A stretch of DNA of 6,152 nt from Bacillota bacterium (GCA_023420245.1 JAEZWL010000091.1:1-6152), one strand, 5' to 3'. Shown: positions 1-5,543, numbered from the stretch's first letter. Made by a program: numbers and translations. Notes: generated from the letters alone by a model not told the origin.

Positions 1-52
1 TCTCCTTGAACTCGTCGCTGTATCTTTTTATTCCTTTTTTCCCTGACATGAC

Positions 53-96
53 AAAACCTCCCGTCGTATTTTCATTCTACGACGGGAGGCTTTTTC
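53..96 (+). terminator. Strong intrinsic terminator, probably bidirectional
   Basis: A perfect 12-bp stem (CCTCCCGTCGTA at 57-68 with its complement at 78-89) encloses a 9-nt loop and is followed by CTTTTTCTTTC, a good U-tract in the + direction. The AAAA at 53-56 gives a T-run on the minus strand too, so it could also stop leftward transcripts from the AraC-type gene that ends at 189. No complete + strand gene precedes it here. One + frame closes with TGA at 44-46, 11 bases before the stem, and another at 7-9. Either could be the tail of a gene outside the window, but too few codons remain to call one. Confidence 0.9.
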
Positions 97-188
97 TTTC
101 AATGTCCATTTTCAATGGTTCTGGTCATCAGGCTTGGCTTTTTTTCTGGAGGAAAGGTTGTAACCGCAGTATGGTGAGGATGGCGTTG

Positions 189-1103
189 CTAAGTATCCCC
201 TTTGGCATCTTCCGAGGGGTGAGAGTGCGGCTCTTTTTGCCGGTATTCCGACGGGGAGCAGCCCATATTCTCACGGAACACGTGAATAAAATAACTCAGA
301 CTGTTAAAGCCGCAGTCTAAAGCGATGTCAAGAATTTTACGGTTGGTAGCTTCGAGCATGACGACTGCTTTTGAAACCCTACAGCAATTGAGATATTCGA
401 TCGGGGTTTTCATGGTGTATTTTTTAAACATACGGCTAAAATGACCGCTGCTCATATTACTGTATCCGGCAAGCACATCGACGGTAATATTGGAAGCGTA
501 GTTTTCCTGAAGAAAGCGGATCGCTCTTTTTATGCTGTCTGCTGCCGCCGTTTCCCGAATCGATTCTTTGAGCTCTGTGATACCGTTTCCGGTTCGGACA
601 AGCTCACTGAGCAAGAGGTAGAGATTTGCTTTTAATGCTATTTCATAAGCGGCGGGCTTTTCCTTCAGAAGCTGATAAAGATGATCGAACAGCTCCTGAA
701 CCTGCATTCCGGGAACGGTATCGTAGTGAAAAACGCGCTGCACGGTAAGCCTGCCGCTGAGCAGGGGCGAAAGGTATTCGAGCAAAACTTTATCGTCCGT
801 CGGACCCTTTAGCATATCCGGTGAAAAAACGATGGCCCGAAAGGAGTAATCTCCGTTTTGCTCCGCCATCGCGGAGTGCAGCTCCCCACTGTTGATAAAC
901 AGAATATCCCCTTGTGAAACCTCATAGTACCGTGATGCAATTTGAAACCGGAAGCTGCCGCGGGTTACTTTAAAAAATTCCAGCTCATCATGCCAATGAC
1001 ATTCCAGAAGATTCCGGATACCGGACAATACCATTTGATAATTGCCAATTGGGAGAAGGATATCTCCGTGGCGTCTGTTTTCCTTCAATATTCTGTTTTC
1101 CAT
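189..1103 (-). CDS. AraC-family transcriptional regulator (cupin sensor plus double HTH)
   Basis: This is a 304-residue cytoplasmic DNA-binding regulator of the two-domain AraC type. Residues about 15-80 form a cupin-like sensor (HWHDELEF at 36-43 and GDILFINSGELHS at 65-77, with the usual Gly-Asp and His), expected to bind a sugar or related small molecule. Residues about 188-290 are the AraC DNA-binding domain with two helix-turn-helix units: the first near 206-228 (VDVLAGYSNMSSGHFSRMFK), the second near 256-280 (ILDIALDCGFNSLSYFIHVF), then the family-typical CSPSEYR. The ATG at 1103 is chosen because AGGAGT lies 4-5 bases upstream; an in-frame TTG at 1121 would put that site inside the gene. 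The short tail after residue 290 is hydrophilic (EPHSHPSEDAKGDT). The gene is divergent from the GH31 alpha-xylosidase, so the simplest inference is a local activator responding to a xyloside or xylose. The family call is firm; the ligand is inferred from context only. Confidence 0.93.
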   Translation of the reverse strand: MENRILKENRRHGDILLPIGNYQMVLSGIRNLLECHWHDELEFFKVTRGSFRFQIASRYYEVSQGDILFINSGELHSAMAEQNGDYSFRAIVFSPDMLKGPTDDKVLLEYLSPLLSGRLTVQRVFHYDTVPGMQVQELFDHLYQLLKEKPAAYEIALKANLYLLLSELVRTGNGITELKESIRETAAADSIKRAIRFLQENYASNITVDVLAGYSNMSSGHFSRMFKKYTMKTPIEYLNCCRVSKAVVMLEATNRKILDIALDCGFNSLSYFIHVFRENMGCSPSEYRQKEPHSHPSEDAKGDT

Positions 1104-1122
1104 ATTTACTCCTAATGTCAAG

Positions 1123-1152
1123 ATTTTACCACAAAATGCTATTTTAAAGCAA
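1123..1152 (-). promoter_or_regulatory. Putative extended -10 promoter for the AraC-family gene
   Basis: Read on the minus strand, TGGTAAAAT gives an extended -10 (TG-N-TAAAAT; the hexamer lies at 1123-1128 and matches consensus at 5 of 6). A weak -35 (TTGCTT, 1147-1152) lies 18 bases upstream. Transcription would start near 1116, leaving a leader of only about 13 nt that still holds the AGGAGT site at 1108-1113. The -35 overlaps the first of the direct repeats described at 1138-1171, so regulator binding there could also repress this promoter. Confidence 0.5.
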
Positions 1153-1171
1153 GAAATCCGCTATTAAACGC
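1138..1171. promoter_or_regulatory. Direct-repeat candidate operator in the divergent control region
   Basis: Two related sequences lie in the same orientation: GCTATTTTAAAGC at 1138-1150 and GCTATTAAACGC at 1160-1171. Their identical GCTATT cores start exactly 22 bp apart, about two helical turns. Direct repeats with roughly 21-bp phasing, ending against a -10 element, are the classic arrangement for AraC-family activators, whose two HTH units bind one face of the helix. The downstream repeat ends two bases before the putative glycosidase -10 at 1174. Assignment to the neighbouring AraC-type protein is inference; the repeats themselves are visible. Confidence 0.4.
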
Positions 1172-1173
1172 AT

Positions 1174-1182
1174 TATGATAAT
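1174..1182 (+). promoter_or_regulatory. Putative -10 region for the alpha-xylosidase gene
   Basis: TATGATAAT contains two overlapping -10-like hexamers (TATGAT and GATAAT). No convincing -35 is found 16-18 bases upstream (the sequence there is AAGAAATCC). This is what an activator-dependent promoter would look like, and it agrees with the direct repeats that take the place of the -35. Transcription would begin near 1187-1190, giving a leader of about 55 nt that contains the palindrome at 1209-1223. Confidence 0.35.
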
Positions 1183-1208
1183 ATTGCTGAAATTGGTAGG
1201 AAAGACTC

Positions 1209-1223
1209 TTCCCACAATGGGAA
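1209..1223. promoter_or_regulatory. Perfect inverted repeat in the alpha-xylosidase leader, candidate operator
   Basis: TTCCCA-CAA-TGGGAA is a perfect 6-bp inverted repeat with a 3-nt centre. It lies between the putative promoter and the ribosome-binding site (GGAG at 1233-1236). A repressor bound here would block elongation; the ROK-type regulator downstream is one candidate, another sugar repressor is possible. In RNA it would form only a small hairpin with a tight loop, so a DNA operator is favoured. It overlaps an in-frame ATG at 1217 that lacks a well-spaced ribosome-binding site. Confidence 0.35.
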
Positions 1224-1243
1224 ATACGAAATGGAGTATCGCA

Positions 1244-3562
1244 ATGAAGTTTACAGATGGTTTTTGGATGGTAAAAAAGGGAGTCGAAATTTTTCCTGCC
1301 GCTCAGGTGCGCGATGTTTGTAAAACTGAGGATTCTGTTACAATTTACGCGCCTTATACCAAAATAACTGAAAGAGGGCAGACCTTAAAAGGACCTTTGC
1401 TTACGATTCGGTTTTCCTCTCCGATAGCGGACGTTTTTCGGGTTCAGGTGTGGCACTTTATGGGGGCGGCTCAAAAAGGACCCGAATTTTCAGTGGAGGA
1501 CAGGCACTGCAAGCTGAACGTGACTGAGGATGCTGATCGGATTCGCATTACCAGCGGCAGATTAACGGCAACCGTGAGCAAGGAAACATATTCCGTTACC
1601 TATACCTATAACGGGCGCGAGCTTACATCCAGCGGGAGCAAGCAGCTGGCTTACCTCACCACACAGCAGGGCGCATTCCTGCGGGAACAGCTTAACCTGG
1701 ATATTTCAGAAAAAATTTATGGTCTTGGTGAACGGTTTACGCCGTTTGTGCGAAACGGGCAGACAGTGGATATCTGGAATGAAGACGGCGGAACTTCCTC
1801 TGACCTTGCCTATAAGAATGTGCCGTTCTACCTTTCCAGCAAGGGATATGGAGTTTTTGTCAACCATACAGGGCGCGTTTCCTATGAGATTGCCTCCGAG
1901 GTGGTTTCCCGTGTGCAGTTCAGTGTTCCCGGAGAAGAGCTGGACTATATGATCATCGGCGGGGATTCTATGAAGACCGCTTTGCGCAATTATACCTCTC
2001 TCACCGGAAAGCCTGCGCTTCCTCCAGCCTGGTCATTCGGGCTGTGGCTGACCACCTCCTTTACGACGGATTACGATGAAGAAACGGTGAACAGCTTTGT
2101 CGACGGTATGGTGCGGCGAGACTTGCCGCTGCGCGTGTTTCATTTCGACTGCTTCTGGATGAAGGAGTACGAGTGGTGCAATTTTGAGTGGAACGATCAG
2201 GTGTTTTCCGATGTAAAGAATATGCTTCAAAGGCTGAAAGAGAAGGGCTTGAAAATCTCCGTCTGGATTAACCCGTATATCGGGCAGAAATCCAAGCTTT
2301 TTGACGAGGGAAAGCAAAACGGCTACCTGCTCAAACGACCAAACGGTGATGTGTGGCAGTGGGATTTGTGGCAGCCCGGCATGGGTCTTGTTGATTTCAC
2401 CAATCCTGTGGCCAGCGCGTGGTATTGCAGCAAGCTGCAAAAGCTCATTGATTTGGGTGTGGACTGCTTTAAAACGGATTTCGGCGAGAGGATACCCACG
2501 GACGTTATGTACCATGACGGATCCGATCCGGTTAAAATGCACAATTACTATACGGTATTATACAATCAGGCTGTGTTTGATCTGTTAAAGGAAAACTTTG
2601 GAGAAAACAATGCCATTTTATTCGCCCGCAGCGCCTCGGCGGGCTGCCAGCAGTTCCCGGTTCACTGGGGAGGGGACTGCGAGGCAAAATACAGCTCAAT
2701 GGCAGAGAGTCTTCGCGGCGGACTTTCACTCTCACTTTCCGGTTTTGGCTTTTGGAGCCACGATATCAGCGGCTTTGAAAGTACGGCAACGCCGGATTTG
2801 TATAAGCGCTGGGCAGCCTTCGGGTTGCTTTCCACACACAGTCGGCTTCACGGAAACGACAGCTACCGTGTACCGTGGCTTTTCGATGAGGAGGCCGTTG
2901 AGGTTGTCCGCTATTTTACGAAGCTGAAATGTACATTAATGCCATATCTTTACAGCACCGCGGTTGTCGCGGCAAAAACCGGAATTCCCTGTATGCGCGC
3001 CATGGTGCTGGAGTTCCAGAACGACCCGACCTGCGACGTGCTCGACCGGCAGTATATGCTGGGAGATTCTCTGCTGGTTGCACCTGTTTTCCGTGAGGGA
3101 GGCGTTGTGGATTACTATCTGCCAAAAGGAAAGTGGACGCATTACCTTTCAAACAAAGTGGTAAGAGGCGGAAGCTGGATACATGAACAATATGATTATC
3201 TGAGCCTGCCGCTGTACGTAAAAGAAAATACGATTCTGGCGGTTGGCGGTAATGAACAGGCTCCGGACTACGATTATTCGCAAGGGTTGTCCCTTCATAT
3301 ATTTGAGCTGTCTGAAAAGGAACCCGCCAATACGGAAATTGTGAATCAGGATGGGAACGTTATTCTCAGAGTAGCGGCTCAAAGGATTCATAATCAGGTT
3401 CGCGTCGTGCTGGAAGGGAAAGCGGACGAGCTTAGCATTGTGTTTCATAATATCTGGAAGGTCGACAATGTTCGTGGCGCCCAAGTTGTTCCCTCGGAGT
3501 TGGGGGTAAAGCTGAAGCTGAATGGTCAGCTTGATGATGTTATTTTCACCATATTTGGTTAG
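1244..3562 (+). CDS. yicI: GH31 alpha-xylosidase, YicI type
   Basis: This enzyme should release alpha-linked xylose from the non-reducing end of isoprimeverose, xyloglucan oligosaccharides or alpha-xylosides. It has no signal peptide, so it is cytoplasmic and acts on imported substrate. At 772 residues it equals E. coli YicI as I recall it. The order is an N-terminal beta-sandwich (about 1-250), the catalytic (beta/alpha)8 barrel (about 260-600), then C-terminal beta domains. The nucleophile is D412 in KTDFGERIPTD and the acid/base is D478 in HWGGDC; their 66-residue spacing equals that of YicI D416/D482. The YicI xylose-specificity residues are all kept with a constant offset of four: F273, C303, F304, W341, K410. 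The start is the ATG at 1244, because GGAG lies 7 bases upstream and MKFTDGFW matches the YicI N-terminus; upstream in-frame ATGs at 1175 and 1217 lack this. It is divergent from the AraC-type gene and convergent with the ROK gene. No transporter is adjacent. The family is certain and the specificity very likely. Confidence 0.95.
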   Translation: MKFTDGFWMVKKGVEIFPAAQVRDVCKTEDSVTIYAPYTKITERGQTLKGPLLTIRFSSPIADVFRVQVWHFMGAAQKGPEFSVEDRHCKLNVTEDADRIRITSGRLTATVSKETYSVTYTYNGRELTSSGSKQLAYLTTQQGAFLREQLNLDISEKIYGLGERFTPFVRNGQTVDIWNEDGGTSSDLAYKNVPFYLSSKGYGVFVNHTGRVSYEIASEVVSRVQFSVPGEELDYMIIGGDSMKTALRNYTSLTGKPALPPAWSFGLWLTTSFTTDYDEETVNSFVDGMVRRDLPLRVFHFDCFWMKEYEWCNFEWNDQVFSDVKNMLQRLKEKGLKISVWINPYIGQKSKLFDEGKQNGYLLKRPNGDVWQWDLWQPGMGLVDFTNPVASAWYCSKLQKLIDLGVDCFKTDFGERIPTDVMYHDGSDPVKMHNYYTVLYNQAVFDLLKENFGENNAILFARSASAGCQQFPVHWGGDCEAKYSSMAESLRGGLSLSLSGFGFWSHDISGFESTATPDLYKRWAAFGLLSTHSRLHGNDSYRVPWLFDEEAVEVVRYFTKLKCTLMPYLYSTAVVAAKTGIPCMRAMVLEFQNDPTCDVLDRQYMLGDSLLVAPVFREGGVVDYYLPKGKWTHYLSNKVVRGGSWIHEQYDYLSLPLYVKENTILAVGGNEQAPDYDYSQGLSLHIFELSEKEPANTEIVNQDGNVILRVAAQRIHNQVRVVLEGKADELSIVFHNIWKVDNVRGAQVVPSELGVKLKLNGQLDDVIFTIFG

Positions 3563-3580
3563 TTGAATTAATTTAGTAAT

Positions 3581-3627
3581 GACAGCGTTGATTGCTTTCT
3601 CCGAAAGGGGGAGGGAACAGCGCTGTC
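3581..3627 (+). terminator. Long GNRA-capped hairpin between convergent genes, probable terminator
   Basis: The outer arms GACAGCG (3581-3587) and CGCTGTC (3621-3627) pair perfectly. The interior continues with short interruptions to an inner stem (3595-3602 with 3607-3614) closed by a GAAA tetraloop at 3603-3606. Several inner pairs are G-U in the + transcript and would be A-C mismatches in the minus transcript, so the structure favours RNA from the glycosidase. It starts 18 bases after the glycosidase stop and ends right against the ROK stop codon. The following sequence (TTACTCTTCGG) is a poor U-tract, so it may act as a weak terminator or as a 3'-end stabiliser. Confidence 0.6.
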
Positions 3628-4680
3628 TTACTCTTCGGAGCTATTGGTGAAGGGCAGGCGCGGAATAATTGTCTCTGCGGTTAAATGGGTTAAACCTGAC
3701 AAGTAGTCCGTACTGTAGTGGTTGGAAAAGATGATTTCCGGAAAAACAATATCAGAAATATACAACTGAGCAAAGTCTTTTACCGCATTCAGGCTGACCT
3801 TTCCGGTCTGGATTAGCTTTCCGCCGATTACAATAAGAGACGGATTGGTAACGCAGTTTACGATTGCGGTGAGGCGGGCAATGCTATCGGCAAATTCCTT
3901 CTCGTTTTTTGCTTCCAGCAGCACCTGGTCGACGTTCTTATCCGGAAGAATAGGAAGAAAACCCAATTCTCCGGCAAAATGCTTAATGCCGTGAATGATT
4001 TTTCCATCCGCTATGATTCCCGCGCCGGTGCCGCAGATATTAAAATGAATATAGGCCATATTAATGCTGTTTAAATGGCAGTCATCGTTCTGTTTGGCGT
4101 AATGCATTGCGAATCCGAGTGCCAAGGCGTTCATGTCGTTTTCCAATACAACAGGAATGTGAAATGCGTTTTGAATTTGCTCGCCGAGATTATTGGTAAA
4201 CCATAGGTTTAGTCCTTCTCCCACGTAGTAATGCTTGTTTTCGACGATTCCTGGTACTCCCAGCCCAACCGCGCACAGCCTGTATTCCTTTAGGCACGAG
4301 CCGATAAAATCGGGAACGGAAAGGGAAAGGTCGTCCGTATCCGAGGTCTTTGTGCCGGCCTTCACAATATTGCCGACCAAATCACTGATTTGATAGGTAA
4401 TCGTGTTATCCTCCACATAAAGCGCAAGCAGCAGATTCTTCTTTAAATTCAGTGAATATCTTTGCGCGCGTCGACCGCCGCTTGATTCATCCAGCTGAAG
4501 CTCAATAATTTCCCCGCTCTGCAGCAGCTCTTCCAAAAGGGTTCGAACCGTGGTGGTGCTGATGTTTGTTTTATCGGTTATTTCGGCACGTGTGGCGGAT
4601 TGCATTTCAATCAAAGCCCGATAAACAAGTGTCAGATTCATTTTTTTCATAAGCTCCGGTTTTCCGGTTACATTCTGCAT
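3628..4680 (-). CDS. ROK-family transcriptional regulator (XylR/NagC type), zinc motif absent
   Basis: This 350-residue protein has the ROK-repressor plan. A winged HTH spans residues about 12-62 (RAEITDKTNISTTTVRTLL as the reader helices), followed by GGRRAQRYSLN at 69-79, the usual junction in this family, then a sugar-kinase-fold effector domain. Kept motifs are VGLGVPGIVE (138-147), ENDMNALALG (180-189), GTGAGIIADGKIIHG (217-231), AGELG (236-240) and PSLIVIGGKL (280-289). The phosphate-binding DxGxT motif is missing, the His after GELG is Phe, and the CxCGxxGC zinc motif is absent, so it cannot be a kinase and may sense ligand unusually. The start is the ATG at 4680, with AGGA eight bases upstream; an in-frame ATG at 4821 lies inside the promoter. 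It converges on the alpha-xylosidase, so repression of xyloside use is the likely job. The family is sure; the ligand and targets are inferred. Confidence 0.92.
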   Translation of the reverse strand: MQNVTGKPELMKKMNLTLVYRALIEMQSATRAEITDKTNISTTTVRTLLEELLQSGEIIELQLDESSGGRRAQRYSLNLKKNLLLALYVEDNTITYQISDLVGNIVKAGTKTSDTDDLSLSVPDFIGSCLKEYRLCAVGLGVPGIVENKHYYVGEGLNLWFTNNLGEQIQNAFHIPVVLENDMNALALGFAMHYAKQNDDCHLNSINMAYIHFNICGTGAGIIADGKIIHGIKHFAGELGFLPILPDKNVDQVLLEAKNEKEFADSIARLTAIVNCVTNPSLIVIGGKLIQTGKVSLNAVKDFAQLYISDIVFPEIIFSNHYSTDYLSGLTHLTAETIIPRLPFTNSSEE

Positions 4681-4709
4681 CGCTCTAGTCCTTTCTTTAA
4701 CGGATACGG

Positions 4710-4724
4710 CTTTTCGAGAAAAAG
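4710..4724. promoter_or_regulatory. AT-rich inverted repeat in the ROK gene leader
   Basis: CTTTT-CGAGA-AAAAG is a 5-bp inverted repeat with a 5-nt centre, about 30 bp upstream of the ROK start codon. Its arms equal the half-sites of the CTTTTAAAAG palindrome at 4779-4788, so the two could be alternative or cooperating operator sites for autoregulation. The arms are short and low in complexity, so chance is a real possibility. Confidence 0.2.
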
Positions 4725-4778
4725 TCAATTTTTTATTATGAGGGAACGGTATAAAGGAAACAGAGGATTTTGCACTTA

Positions 4779-4788
4779 CTTTTAAAAG
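4779..4788. promoter_or_regulatory. Palindrome just downstream of the ROK promoter, candidate autoregulatory operator
   Basis: CTTTTAAAAG is a perfect 10-bp palindrome. Given the -10 at 4800-4805, transcription should begin near 4793, which places this site at about +5 to +14, a standard position for a repressor acting on its own promoter. A partly similar TTTTAAAG occurs in the glycosidase control region at 1142-1149. AT-rich palindromes are easily found by chance, so this is a modest call. Confidence 0.3.
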
Positions 4789-4799
4789 ATTACAACAAA

Positions 4800-4828
4800 A
4801 GAATAAATCAATGTTCCTCAAATGTCAA
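4800..4828 (-). promoter_or_regulatory. Sigma-70/sigma-A type promoter of the ROK regulator gene
   Basis: On the minus strand a perfect -35 TTGACA (4823-4828) is followed, after exactly 17 bases, by TATTCT (4800-4805), a 4-of-6 match to the -10 consensus. It lies just past the terminator of the CBS gene, so the ROK gene is probably transcribed alone, with a leader of about 113 nt. That leader contains the two CTTTT/AAAAG repeats and the AAAGGA ribosome-binding site. Confidence 0.65.
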
Positions 4829-4837
4829 GACAGAATG

Positions 4838-4872
4838 AAAAAGAACCTGCTTTCGGTTGAAAACAGGTTCTT
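4838..4872 (-). terminator. Intrinsic terminator of the CBS-domain gene
   Basis: AAGAACCTG (4841-4849) and its perfect complement (4864-4872) form a 9-bp stem. After one C-A mismatch the stem extends by four more pairs (4851-4854 with 4859-4862) around a 4-nt loop. Read leftward, the stem runs into five T residues (4838-4842). It begins 22 bases after the CBS stop codon and insulates that gene from the ROK promoter. Confidence 0.88.
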
Positions 4873-4894
4873 AAAAATAGGTGTGGGGCTTATC

Positions 4895-5323
4895 TCACAT
4901 TCCGCAGCCGCACGGCTTTGAAATGTTTTTTAACGCTTCCTCTGCGTTATCCTGAAGCTCGGGTTCCACTGAAATATCTCCCAAAGCGACAATACCAACC
5001 AGACTGTTGTTTTCAACAATCGGCAATCGGCGAATCTGTTTTTGGCTCATCATTCTTGCCGCGTCGTCAACATCCATATCCGGACTTCCTACAACGGGAT
5101 CTGAACTCATAATTTCCTGAACCTTTTGCTGTCTGGTATCCTCGCCTACCGCAATGGAGCGAACCGCGATGTCCCGGTCGGTTACGATGCCGATGACCTT
5201 TTTCTGGCGGCACACGGGGATGGAGCCGACATCGTACTGCTTCATGAGCTGTGCGGCTCTTTCCACAGAATCCTCTGTATTTAAACTTGCAACGTCTTTT
5301 GACATGATTTCTTTCACTTTCAT
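4895..5323 (-). CDS. Tandem CBS-domain protein with a cysteine-containing tail
   Basis: This 142-residue soluble protein consists almost only of a CBS pair (Bateman module). CBS1 spans about 7-58 (MSKDVASLNTEDSVERAA, then VGSIPV and GIVTDRDIA), and CBS2 about 70-120 (IMSSDPVVGSPDMDVDDAA, then IRRLPIV and GIVALGDI). Such modules bind adenosine nucleotides (AMP, ATP, SAM or NAD) and report energy or redox state; no effector domain is attached, so a partner protein is unknown. The C-terminus KPCGCGM carries two cysteines in CxC spacing, which could bind metal or form a disulfide. The ATG at 5323 is chosen for the GAGGTGAT site 5-6 bases upstream; an in-frame GTG at 5365 would extend the N-terminus with sequence unlike a CBS domain. 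It forms a single-gene unit with its own terminator. The domain call is firm; the physiological role cannot be stated. Confidence 0.9.
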   Translation of the reverse strand: MKVKEIMSKDVASLNTEDSVERAAQLMKQYDVGSIPVCRQKKVIGIVTDRDIAVRSIAVGEDTRQQKVQEIMSSDPVVGSPDMDVDDAARMMSQKQIRRLPIVENNSLVGIVALGDISVEPELQDNAEEALKNISKPCGCGM

Positions 5324-5345
5324 AATAATCACCTCAAATATATAG

Positions 5346-5460
5346 TCAATTAACTCCAAAACCACCCGGTTTCTGCGGTGTGTTTTCCGTACTGCCGCGT
5401 TGTCCTTCTCGCCACGCGTTAGCCTGGCTTCGTCGTCGTCCGCCTAACATCACGAAAAAT
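5346..5460 (-). other. GC-rich, repeat-like intergenic element with a short open frame
   Basis: This stretch upstream of the CBS gene is clearly richer in GC than the AT-rich DNA on either side. It includes a GAC/CGA trinucleotide run (near 5430-5440), short complementary arms GTTAG/CTAAC (5418-5422 and 5444-5448) and an ACGCGT palindrome (5414-5419). On the minus strand it holds an uninterrupted 34-codon frame (ATG at 5450, TGA at 5346-5348) rich in Gly, Arg, Gln and Asn, with segments such as GGRRRSQANAWREGQRGS and QKPGGFGVN. No ribosome-binding site precedes that ATG, and the frame stays open leftward for another 16 codons without a good start, so I do not call it a gene. It could be a copy of a dispersed intergenic repeat, a structured leader of the CBS transcript, or a decayed coding remnant. 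I could not identify it. Confidence 0.35.
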
Positions 5461-5543
5461 ATACGTGCAAATCCTTGACCGTTTTTAAAGTTTATCGACT
5501 ATAGATTTCCCATTTAAGGCACATTTATTACGGTGAAGCAAGG

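Noticed and set aside
6..320. A 104-codon + strand frame running through the left terminator into the AraC-type gene
   Set aside because: It crosses a strong terminator hairpin and overlaps the conserved C-terminal HTH of the regulator on the other strand; the translation shows no family features.
1175..1243. N-terminal extension of the alpha-xylosidase from ATG 1175 or 1217
   Set aside because: ATG 1175 falls inside the putative -10 and neither has a well-spaced ribosome-binding site. Starting at 1244 gives the GGAG site, the YicI-like N-terminus and the YicI length.
2033..2542. A 169-codon open frame on the minus strand inside the alpha-xylosidase gene
   Set aside because: It lies wholly opposite the conserved GH31 catalytic region, has no recognisable domain, and is explained as an antisense shadow of that gene. 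The same applies to the smaller frames at 2916-3152 and 3149-3484.
4707..4730. Second TTGACT -35-like element for the ROK gene
   Set aside because: The best -10 at proper spacing is TATCCG, a poor match, whereas the promoter at 4800-4828 is much closer to consensus.
4681..4821. N-terminal extension of the ROK regulator from ATG 4821
   Set aside because: That ATG overlaps the promoter region and precedes the predicted transcription start; the extra 47 residues do not look like part of a ROK protein, and 4680 has a good ribosome-binding site.
5324..5365. GTG-initiated extension of the CBS protein
   Set aside because: The extension includes the ribosome-binding site of the ATG at 5323 and reads into the GC-rich intergenic element.
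5474..5504. Promoter-like TTGACC ... TATAGA on the + strand
   Set aside because: The spacer is 19 bp and the only downstream gene, hypB, is on the other strand, so it would drive antisense RNA only; too weak to report as a feature.
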